DNA from: Thermogutta sp.
GTDB lineage: Bacteria > Planctomycetota > Planctomycetia > Pirellulales > Thermoguttaceae
Direction of reading: 5' to 3'
DNA length: 5,166 nucleotides
Assembly: GCF_014359955.1 (NCBI RefSeq)
Contig: NZ_JACIYL010000271.1
Span: 1-5,166, forward strand
Shown piece by piece: positions 1 to 4,741 of the stretch; within the stretch, counting starts at the first letter, position 1; each line of letters starts with the position of its first letter. The notes beneath the pieces are model-generated. The model did not search any database, had not been told where the DNA came from, and saw nothing but the letters and a program-made list of their open reading frames with translations. A program made the translations under genes and the position numbers.

Positions 1-1
1 G

Positions 2-1213
2 CCGGGAGGCACCATTCCGGACGCCGTGCCGCCGATGGACGTGGCACCTCTTCCCCCAGAACCCATCGGCACCCTTCTCCCGGATCCCCGGTTGCCGCAG
101 GTCCTGTTCCTGACCCTACCCAATCGCCCCGCCCAACGGGTCTCTCCGGAACAGCGGGTGAAAACGGGCGACAGCTTTTTCGTGCCGCCATCCTTCCGAC
201 CCAAACTCCGGCTGGGTGAGACTCTGGAAGTCGAGTGTCTCGGTCCCGTTTTCTGGGAGCTGGCTCCCGTGGACGCGCAGGGGCGCGTCGGTCTTCGCGT
301 CACCTACGGAAACTTGGCCATCACAGCCAAGGCTCCCAGCGGCGCAAGTCTGCGGCTCACCTGCGGCCCCATCGAAGGTATCCTGGAACTCAACGATCAG
401 AACACCACGGTGGCGCTGGCCGTGCAGCGGAGCCCGGATTGCCTCGGTGACCCGGAGACACAACCCGTCCCCTGGGTGACCGATCTTTATGTCCTCGGCG
501 GATCCGCCCGTTGGCTGGACAGTGGGCGAGCGCGGCCGCTCGTCCTCCGCGCACCTGTTCAGGTCCGATTGAGTGAAACAGAACTCCAGACGGCGCCACT
601 GGACAATCAGCCCGAGTGGATGCGGCCGGCCACCGGGACAGCAGCCATTCTCGAAGAACGTGCGATGGCCGTCCTCGAACTGGCCCTCCGAGATACCGAA
701 AAAGACCCTTTCCAGGTCCTCAGAGAAAACGTTGGTGCCCGCCAACGCGAAGTGGCCTGGCTGGCCAGGCGAACTCTTGCCTATCTGGGAGAACCCGATG
801 AACTCTGGAAGACACTCGATGATTTAGATCAGCGGGCTTACTGGGCTGATGCGTGGATGATTTTGCGTCAACTCGTGCGTATTTCACCCGCTTTGGCGGC
901 CAGTGTCCGTCGCGGAGCAGAGAACGTTCTGGTTTCCGACGGACCTACCGCCTACGCGATGCTCTGGCGCTATCCCTCCGCCCAACTCACGCTCGCCCAG
1001 GCCGAGGCACTTGTCCAGTACCTGGACCACGAGAAACTGGCCATTCGTGTGCTGGCATCGCTGACACTCCGTCAGGTGACGCAAATGACGCTCGCCTACG
1101 AGCCACAAAGCTCCCCCGCCGAGCGGAAGCGGGCCATTGAACTCTGGCGCGAACGGCTCAAGTCGGGCTCGGTTCGCGGCGTCGTTTACAAGCCAGCCGC
1201 GGAACGGCCCTGA
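2..1213 (+). CDS. Conserved planctomycete hypothetical protein, C-terminal part (5' end outside window)
   Basis: The reading frame is open from the left edge to the TGA at 1211-1213, giving 403 residues. A GTG at 26 is possible as a start, but the frame continues upstream without a stop and no ribosome binding site precedes it, so the gene is probably truncated by the window. About nt 200-590 encode a beta-rich segment with alternating hydrophobic residues, resembling the sheet-like (FecR-like) part of planctomycete cell-surface or anti-sigma-type proteins; this assignment is weak. After a PEWMRP linker (about nt 610-630), nt 650-1180 encode a helical, HEAT-like domain. It contains YLDHEKLAIRVLASL (from nt 1019), then a run like SPAERKRAIELWRERL. 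I recall this ending from planctomycete proteins of unknown function (family knowledge, unsearched). No catalytic motif or membrane segment is visible in the part present. A hairpin repeat begins 10 nt after the stop. Confidence 0.85.
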   Translation, partial: PGGTIPDAVPPMDVAPLPPEPIGTLLPDPRLPQVLFLTLPNRPAQRVSPEQRVKTGDSFFVPPSFRPKLRLGETLEVECLGPVFWELAPVDAQGRVGLRVTYGNLAITAKAPSGASLRLTCGPIEGILELNDQNTTVALAVQRSPDCLGDPETQPVPWVTDLYVLGGSARWLDSGRARPLVLRAPVQVRLSETELQTAPLDNQPEWMRPATGTAAILEERAMAVLELALRDTEKDPFQVLRENVGARQREVAWLARRTLAYLGEPDELWKTLDDLDQRAYWADAWMILRQLVRISPALAASVRRGAENVLVSDGPTAYAMLWRYPSAQLTLAQAEALVQYLDHEKLAIRVLASLTLRQVTQMTLAYEPQSSPAERKRAIELWRERLKSGSVRGVVYKPAAERP

Positions 1214-1220
1214 CGTTGCA

Positions 1221-1339
1221 CCGGGCACGACAAGCGTGCCCCTCCGATTCCTCGGAGGGACCTGCCTGTCAGGTCCGCGTCTCGGAGGGACGTGCTTGTC
1301 ACGTCCGCCTGTCAGGATCAAATGATCGATCGCCTTTCA
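1221..1339. repeat. Palindromic repeat cassette, copy 1 (hairpins A-link-B-C)
   Basis: This 119-bp unit contains four inverted repeats. A at 1223-1241 has arms GGGCACG/CGTGCCC and loop ACAAG. The link hairpin at 1240-1259 has arms CCCTCCGA/TCGGAGGG and loop TTCC. B at 1258-1276 has arms GGACCTG/CAGGTCC and loop CCTGT. C at 1288-1306 has arms GGACGTG/CACGTCC and loop CTTGT. A, link and B each share two bases with the next. B and C start 30 bp apart. The tail at about 1307-1339 contains GATCGATCGCCTTT. All arms pair perfectly. The unit begins just after the upstream stop codon and could fold in the 3' end of that mRNA, but no T-run follows, so it is not a standard intrinsic terminator. Confidence 0.9.
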
Positions 1340-1462
1340 CCGGGCACGACAAGCGTGCCCCTCCGATTCCTTTTCCGGAGGGACCTGCTCGTCAGGTCCG
1401 CGTCTCGGAGGGACGTGCTTGTCACGTCCGCCTGTCAGGATCGGACGATCGATCGCCTTTTC
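1340..1462. repeat. Palindromic repeat cassette, copy 2 (tandem)
   Basis: This is a 123-bp direct duplicate of the preceding cassette. It has A at 1342-1360, the link hairpin at 1359-1382 (7-bp stem, 10-nt loop), B at 1381-1399 (loop CTCGT) and C at 1411-1429 (loop CTTGT). It differs from copy 1 mainly by 4 extra bases in the loop of the link hairpin and by a few substitutions in the B loop and in the tail near 1440-1446. The B and C stems are unchanged. B to C spacing is again 30 bp. Confidence 0.9.
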
Positions 1463-1495
1463 GCGGGCACGACAAGCGTGCCTCCAATTTGGAGG
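1463..1495. repeat. Truncated third repeat cassette (A plus link hairpin)
   Basis: A at 1466-1482 keeps 6 bp of its 7-bp stem because the final C is a T here. The link hairpin at 1481-1495 now reads CCTCCA/TGGAGG around ATT, a compensated version of the CCTCCGA/TCGGAGG stem in the full cassettes. B and C are absent. The link hairpin runs directly into the GTAG-type palindrome, sharing bases 1494-1495 with it. Confidence 0.8.
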
Positions 1496-1523
1496 TAGGG
1501 GCCATTCATGAATTGCCCCTACC
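1494..1523. repeat. GTAG-type palindromic element, copy 1
   Basis: This is a 30-bp nearly perfect inverted repeat. The outer arms are GGTAGGGGC (1494-1502) and GCCCCTACC (1515-1523). The centre is the 10-bp palindrome ATTCATGAAT (1504-1513), and the only mismatched pair is C1503/T1514. It starts with GTAG, the type of tetranucleotide found at the foot of REP hairpins mobilised by REP-associated Y1 transposases (family knowledge). No transposase gene lies in this window. Confidence 0.8.
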
Positions 1524-1569
1524 GCTCTTCGCGCCCCCGGCATTTCACATGGTTAGAAAAGTGAAAATC

Positions 1570-1582
1570 CGGCAGCGTGCCG
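1570..1582. other. Small hairpin followed by AT-rich tract
   Basis: CGGCA (1570-1574) and TGCCG (1578-1582) form a 5-bp stem with a GCG loop, followed by ATTTATT at 1583-1589. It could be a weak terminator for readthrough from the left or an operator just upstream of the promoter-like sequence. The stem is short and the T content is low, so neither role is secure. Confidence 0.3.
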
Positions 1583-1587
1583 ATTTA

Positions 1588-1617
1588 TTGAGCCGCCCGA
1601 CGGGGATAAGCTAAAAT
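1588..1617 (+). promoter_or_regulatory. Candidate sigma70-type promoter for the 98-aa gene, predicting a leaderless mRNA
   Basis: TTGAGC (1588-1593) and TAAAAT (1612-1617) are separated by 18 bp and resemble the -35 and -10 hexamers. The -10 ends 6 bp before the ATG at 1624, so transcription would begin at or next to the start codon. No Shine-Dalgarno sequence sits at usable spacing, which fits a leaderless transcript. This is a match by eye only. Confidence 0.4.
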
Positions 1618-1623
1618 GCCGGT

Positions 1624-1920
1624 ATGAGTCGGGACGACCCAGCTTATCAATACCCGGTGGCCTGTCAGCGATGTGGCGTGGAGCTGCACCTCGGTCGGGG
1701 ATCCTGCTATCTCATCAACATTGAGGCCATGGCCGACCCCTCTCCGCCCCAGCTCGACTTTGACGATTTTCCCACCGACCTCAACAGGGCTTTCCGCGAC
1801 GTGCTGGAAGAGCTTTCGCAACTGTCGGCTCAGGAAGCGATGGATCAGGTCTATCGTCGCGTGAGCTTTTATCTGTGCGCGCGGTGCTACGCTCGGTGGA
1901 TCGAAAATCCCACAGGATGA
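1624..1920 (+). CDS. Small putative zinc-ribbon protein, double CxxC, function unknown
   Basis: This gene encodes 98 residues. Two cysteine pairs, C14-x2-C17 (CQRC) and C85-x2-C88 (CARC), are placed as for a single four-cysteine zinc site closing over a 67-residue insert. C28 is an extra unpaired cysteine. The insert is acidic and helical, with an EAMDQVYRR stretch (71-79) just before the second pair, and the protein ends WIENPTG. I recall similar small proteins from planctomycetes, with no known function. There is no signal peptide or membrane segment, so it is probably cytoplasmic. The ATG at 1624 is the natural start. An ATG at 1616 is in another frame and stops after three codons. No ribosome binding site is evident; a -10-like TAAAAT lies 6 bp upstream, suggesting leaderless expression. 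It stands alone, with repeat-filled gaps on both sides. Confidence 0.85.
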   Translation: MSRDDPAYQYPVACQRCGVELHLGRGSCYLINIEAMADPSPPQLDFDDFPTDLNRAFRDVLEELSQLSAQEAMDQVYRRVSFYLCARCYARWIENPTG

Positions 1921-2006
1921 CGGCGTCGATGTGAATTGGTTGGCCGTTTTTTCCGGGCGCAAATTTTCCCTCCCTCTTTTCTGAGGTTTTTCCCGGAGGG
2001 ATCTTT

Positions 2007-2068
2007 TCCGAAGAGACGTGCTTGTCAGGTCCGCCTCTCGGAGGGACGTGCCTGTCACGTCCGCTCGT
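2007..2068. repeat. Partial repeat cassette: hybrid C/B copy followed by C
   Basis: The 19-mer at 2014-2032 joins a C-type left arm (AGACGTG) and loop CTTGT to a B-type right arm (CAGGTCC), so two of seven pairs are broken. A good C copy follows at 2044-2062 (GGACGTG/CACGTCC, loop CCTGT), starting 30 bp later as in the intact cassettes. The conserved CTCGGAG linker precedes the second copy. Confidence 0.8.
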
Positions 2069-2105
2069 CAACCTTGGATGATCCACCCCCATTCACTCGC
2101 GTTCC

Positions 2106-2128
2106 GGTAGGGGCGATTCATGAATCGC
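2106..2128. repeat. GTAG-type palindromic element, copy 2 (right arm lost)
   Basis: The left part GGTAGGGGC is present and the centre is a perfect 16-bp palindrome, GCGATTCATGAATCGC (2113-2128). The expected CCCTACC right arm is replaced by unrelated sequence from 2129 on. Compared with copy 1, the inner pair is G/C rather than the mismatched C/T. Confidence 0.75.
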
Positions 2129-2167
2129 GGTTGTGGTACATCGGCACTTGGCAGATCGGTCCTATTT

Positions 2168-2192
2168 CGGTAGGGCCAATTTGCCCCTACCG
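2168..2192. repeat. GTAG-type palindromic element, copy 3 (centre shortened)
   Basis: The arms CGGTAGGG (2168-2175) and CCCTACCG (2185-2192) pair over 8 bp. The centre CCAATTTGC is what remains if most of the ATTCATGAAT core of copy 1 is deleted. It lies 39 bp after copy 2, which lacks a right arm. Confidence 0.7.
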
Positions 2193-2221
2193 CGTTGGTG
2201 AGGCCACGCGGCCAAGTAATA

Positions 2222-2283
2222 CCGGGCACGACAAGCGTGCCCCTCCGATTCCTCTTTTCCGGAGGGGCCTGCTTGTCAGGTCC
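2222..2283. repeat. Palindromic repeat cassette without C (A-link-B)
   Basis: A at 2224-2242 is identical to the upstream A copies. The link hairpin at 2240-2267 has arms CCCCTCCG/CGGAGGGG and a 12-nt loop. B at 2265-2283 has arms GGGCCTG/CAGGTCC, where the A to G change still allows a G-T (G-U in RNA) pair, and loop CTTGT. Adjacent hairpins overlap by three bases. Confidence 0.85.
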
Positions 2284-2316
2284 GTCGTTTAACGATTGGT
2301 CGTCCATCCTTCCTCA

Positions 2317-2340
2317 CCGGGCACGACAAGCGTGCCCCCG
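2317..2340. repeat. Solitary A hairpin
   Basis: A perfect GGGCACG/CGTGCCC palindrome with loop ACAAG lies at 2319-2337, preceded by the usual CACC. The CTC of the link hairpin's left arm is missing, so the link hairpin cannot form. It is the last repeat before the hydrolase gene, 112 bp from its start codon. Confidence 0.8.
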
Positions 2341-2382
2341 ATTCCCTGGTTGCGTTGCACGGGCCTGGTGAGCTCTATACGA

Positions 2383-2412
2383 TTGAAAGGGGATAGCCCC
2401 GGTTTGGATACA
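2383..2412 (+). promoter_or_regulatory. Weak candidate promoter for the hydrolase-TPR operon
   Basis: TTGAAA (2383-2388) is a good -35 match, but the sequence at -10 spacing (GATACA, 2407-2412, 18-bp spacer) matches poorly. A short GGGG-ATAG-CCCC hairpin (2389-2400) lies between the two hexamers. A promoter is expected in this interval because the preceding gene is 500 bp away. Confidence 0.25.
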
Positions 2413-2436
2413 GCATCTTTTTGTGGTCGTGCCGGC

Positions 2437-2441
2437 AGGAG
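2437..2441 (+). promoter_or_regulatory. Ribosome binding site that fixes the hydrolase start
   Basis: AGGAG lies 8 nt upstream of the ATG at 2450. This favours 2450 over the in-frame GTG at 2423, which has no such site and would place nine unusual residues ahead of a normal signal peptide. Confidence 0.8.
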
Positions 2442-2449
2442 CTCAATTC

Positions 2450-3769
2450 ATGAGACGACTTTCTAAAAAAACGGCCGTTCTGGCAGCGGGACTTCTTGTT
2501 GGGGGCCTGTTTCTGTCGGCAACTGGAAACTTGCGTCTCGGCCCAGGATCGGTGCTGGCCGAGGAACCGGCGGGGCGTTCCTGGTGGTCGGCACTCCGAG
2601 AAAGAGTCCTCTCACTTCTCGGGGAGGACGAGGGGCCGCCCCGTGGGCCGGATGCCGCAGCACGCGACGAGTCTCTCCCGGAAGTCTATCGGGAGGGAGA
2701 ACACGGAGCGGGGGCTCTTCGGATCATCAACGAGGTGCCCGTTTTGATCCTCCGCGGGGATCCCGAGGCGATTGCGGAGCAGGAAGCGGTGCTCACGCGG
2801 GATGCGACGGCCAATCTGGTGGCGGCACCACAGGATTTCCTGGCGACACTGGCCTACCCGGGTGGTTGGGAAGGACTGGTGGATCGCGGTCGCGGCCTGT
2901 GGCGGTTTATTCCTCAGGATTACCGCCGGGAATTGACAATGTTGGCCCAAAAGGCGGGCGTTTCCCTCGACGAACTGCTGGCCGTCAACGCCCTGCCCGA
3001 TATGTATCGCGACCTGGCGTGTTCGTCGCTGGTCGTTTTGCCCGAGCGAAGCGCCACCGGGACGTTGCTTTTCGGAAGAAATCTCGATTTCTTTTCGCCG
3101 CGTCAGCTTTATCGTTACACGATTGTGAAGGTGTACGATCAGCCGGGGAAGCGGTACCGCTTTGTCTCGGTGGGATTTCCGGGATTTATTGGTTGCCTCT
3201 CGGGCATGAACGAAGCGGGCCTGTGCCTGGCGGTGCATGAAGTGCATCTCACAGGCGACGGAGCGCCCATGTTTTGTCCCCAGGGTATGCCGTACGCGAT
3301 GCTGCTGCGTCGGATTATGGAACAGTGCGGCACGGTGGATGAGGCCACGGCACTTTTGCGTTCTTCTCCGCGGACCACGCTGCTTAACATCGTCCTTTGT
3401 GATCGGCAGAAGGCGGCCGTGGCGGAGATCACGCCGAAGAGTGTGGAAGTTCGCTACGCCGAAAACGGACTGCTGGCCTGCACGAATCACTTTCGCACAG
3501 CGCGGCTACGCACCCCGGTGCTTTCGTGGCGATACGAGCGATTGATGGAAGCGGCCGAGTTGCCGCGAATCGACCTGCCCTCCCTCGAACGGAAGCTGGA
3601 CGAGGTCAATCTCCGTTTTCTGACGATTCAATCGATGGTTTTTGACCCGGAGAATTTGACACTCCATCTGGCGCGGGGAGTACCTCCGGTGACAAAAAGG
3701 CCCTATCATCGCGTGGAACTGTCGCAGTGGCTCCGAGAGAAATCACCGGCAAGCGGAGGGGAGAAATGA
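2450..3769 (+). CDS. Exported C45-family Ntn-hydrolase (acyl-CoA:6-APA acyltransferase / linear amide hydrolase type)
   Basis: This gene encodes 439 residues. An Arg/Lys n-region (RRLSKK), a hydrophobic core at 8-24 and a VLA-EE site near 37/38 form a Sec signal peptide, so the enzyme should act outside the cytoplasm. Residues 38-90 are a low-complexity, charged linker. The C45-type fold follows. The likely nucleophile is Cys191 in ACSSLVV, followed by GRNLDF (Arg210, Asn211, Asp213) and TNH at 345-347 (Asn346), the motif set that Ntn cysteine hydrolases use for the nucleophile, its activator and the oxyanion site. In this family, autocleavage before the cysteine exposes it as the new N-terminus; here that would give a propeptide of about 150 residues and a 249-residue beta chain (inference). 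The substrate is not readable: amide or peptide hydrolysis or acyl transfer are all possible. The next gene starts 6 nt downstream. Confidence 0.85.
   Translation: MRRLSKKTAVLAAGLLVGGLFLSATGNLRLGPGSVLAEEPAGRSWWSALRERVLSLLGEDEGPPRGPDAAARDESLPEVYREGEHGAGALRIINEVPVLILRGDPEAIAEQEAVLTRDATANLVAAPQDFLATLAYPGGWEGLVDRGRGLWRFIPQDYRRELTMLAQKAGVSLDELLAVNALPDMYRDLACSSLVVLPERSATGTLLFGRNLDFFSPRQLYRYTIVKVYDQPGKRYRFVSVGFPGFIGCLSGMNEAGLCLAVHEVHLTGDGAPMFCPQGMPYAMLLRRIMEQCGTVDEATALLRSSPRTTLLNIVLCDRQKAAVAEITPKSVEVRYAENGLLACTNHFRTARLRTPVLSWRYERLMEAAELPRIDLPSLERKLDEVNLRFLTIQSMVFDPENLTLHLARGVPPVTKRPYHRVELSQWLREKSPASGGEK
3755..3763 (+). promoter_or_regulatory. Ribosome binding site of the TPR gene, inside the hydrolase 3' end
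   Basis: The purine-rich GGAGGGGAG lies in the last codons of the hydrolase gene, 12 nt before the ATG at 3776. The spacing is slightly long. An ATG at 3766 is closer but its frame stops within ten codons. The layout suggests translational coupling. Confidence 0.6.
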
Positions 3770-3775
3770 CAGCCG

Positions 3776-4669
3776 ATGGATCCCGTCGAGCGTGAGGAAC
3801 ATTTAGGGAAGGTTCTCCAGGCCCTCGACCGCAAGGAGTATCTTCGCGCTCTCAGTGAAGCTGATCAGTGGTTGGCCGAAGATTCTACCGATGCGACGGG
3901 ATATTCGATGCGGGCCCTGGTGCTGATTCGGCTGGGGCGGTTCCGTGATGCCTTGGAGGATGCCCGCCGGGCCCGGCAACTCGAGCCGCACGATCCGCAG
4001 GTGGTGATGGTCTTTGCGATGGCTGCGGAGGCTGAGAACCGCCTTTCCTGGGCTCAGCAAGCCTGGGAAGAGGCGGTGCGGCTGAGCCACAGTGCGCCGG
4101 GCGTCCTCCGGGAATTCGCGCGTTTCATGGTGGATCATCGGGGTCCGAAGCCTGCCCTGGAAGCAGCGCGTCGGGCGGTGGAAGCAGATCGAAACAACTC
4201 CCAGGCGTGGAGTATTCTCGCAGCCGCCCAGCTCCGCATGCACCAGTTTCAGGAGGCCGAGGAGTCACTCAAGCGGGCACTGGCTTTGGATCCCAACAAC
4301 GTGCAGGCGCAGGCGCTCATGGCCCAGTATCTGCTACTCCGTGGCAAACAGAACGAGGCCCTGGCGATCAGCAAGTTGCTTCAGGACCATGAGCAGGCTC
4401 GCCCCGTCGTCCAGTGGATCCGGGAAGAGACCAAAAAAAGAAATCTGGAACGGATCCTCGTCGAGCGGGCACTCGATCTGGAAGCGCGCCGGCCGGATCC
4501 CGGCTCATGGCGATGGTTTTCCCTGACGTGGTGGGCACTGGCTTACACCGGAGCCCTGGCCGTCGCCCTTGTTCTGGATGTGGCGGGAATCGGCAACTGG
4601 CTCTTTCTGCTGGTGCTCGCTTTCCTGGGAATTCACCTCGTGCTTTGGGCCCTGCTCTTCCGCCGCTGA
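3776..4669 (+). CDS. TPR-repeat protein with C-terminal membrane anchor
   Basis: This gene encodes 297 residues. About six tetratricopeptide repeats are visible at roughly 6-40, 42-74, 76-109, 110-142, 144-176 and 178-210. The clearest are 42-74 (LGRFRDALEDARRARQLEP) and 144-176 (ending LKRALALDPNN), with the usual small residues and the proline after helix B. A charged helix follows (about 215-240, KKRNLERILVERALDLEARR). Two hydrophobic segments, about 250-270 and 274-294, are separated by a tight IGN turn, and the protein ends FRR. With no signal peptide and positive charges at both ends of the helical hairpin, the TPR domain is expected in the cytoplasm (inference). TPRs bind partner proteins; no enzyme motif is present. 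It is probably co-transcribed with the exported hydrolase, from which it is separated by 6 nt, but the predicted topology places the two on opposite sides of the membrane. Confidence 0.85.
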   Translation: MDPVEREEHLGKVLQALDRKEYLRALSEADQWLAEDSTDATGYSMRALVLIRLGRFRDALEDARRARQLEPHDPQVVMVFAMAAEAENRLSWAQQAWEEAVRLSHSAPGVLREFARFMVDHRGPKPALEAARRAVEADRNNSQAWSILAAAQLRMHQFQEAEESLKRALALDPNNVQAQALMAQYLLLRGKQNEALAISKLLQDHEQARPVVQWIREETKKRNLERILVERALDLEARRPDPGSWRWFSLTWWALAYTGALAVALVLDVAGIGNWLFLLVLAFLGIHLVLWALLFRR

Positions 4670-4741
4670 GCGTCCCCTGCTCGCTGTTGCGTGCGGCCCA
4701 TCCCCCATCGAATGATCACCGGGGAAAGCAGTACAAAAAGT

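Larger units (their letters stand above)
1921..2449. other. Gene-free repeat-rich intergenic region
   Basis: No convincing gene lies in this 529-bp stretch. It begins with a T-run (1947-1952) behind a weak 4-bp stem, CGGC (1921-1924)/GCCG (1943-1946), which is at best a poor terminator for the 98-aa gene. CCCTCC (1968-1973) and GGAGGG (1995-2000) look like a degraded link hairpin. The rest holds the B/C remnant, two GTAG-type elements, an A-link-B cassette and a lone A hairpin, annotated separately. The last 100 bp lead into the hydrolase gene. The open frame across 1936-2292 is repeat sequence read through, not a protein gene. Confidence 0.75.

Noticed and set aside
116..745. A 209-codon minus-strand frame inside the first gene
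   Set aside because: It is antisense to a longer frame with family-like sequence; its own translation has no recognisable features.
1221..1482. Possible CRISPR array
   Set aside because: The repeats are short self-palindromes of three classes joined by conserved linkers; there are no unique spacers of regular length and no cas gene.
1216..1614. A 132-codon open frame over the upstream repeats, encoding repeated GPACQVRVSEGRACHVRLSG-like text
   Set aside because: Its protein repeats are simply the palindromic DNA repeats translated. Several other frames are open over the same bases, there is no ribosome binding site, and base pairing rather than codons is conserved.
1936..2292. A 118-codon open frame in the second intergenic region
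   Set aside because: It crosses unrelated repeat elements, shares the same repeat-derived peptide words, and has no ribosome binding site or recognisable domain.
2423..2449. GTG at 2423 as start of the hydrolase
   Set aside because: The ATG at 2450 has AGGAG at 8 nt and begins directly with a normal signal peptide n-region; the GTG has neither advantage.
2612..3490. A 292-codon open frame on the minus strand inside the hydrolase gene
   Set aside because: It lies antisense to a clearly recognisable enzyme with a signal peptide and catalytic motifs; long antisense frames are expected in GC-rich genes.
4701..4725. Hairpin TCCCC/GGGGA with inner ATC/GAT between the convergent TPR and frr genes
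   Set aside because: The stem is short with unpaired bases and a large interior, and no T-run follows on either strand, so a terminator call is not supported.
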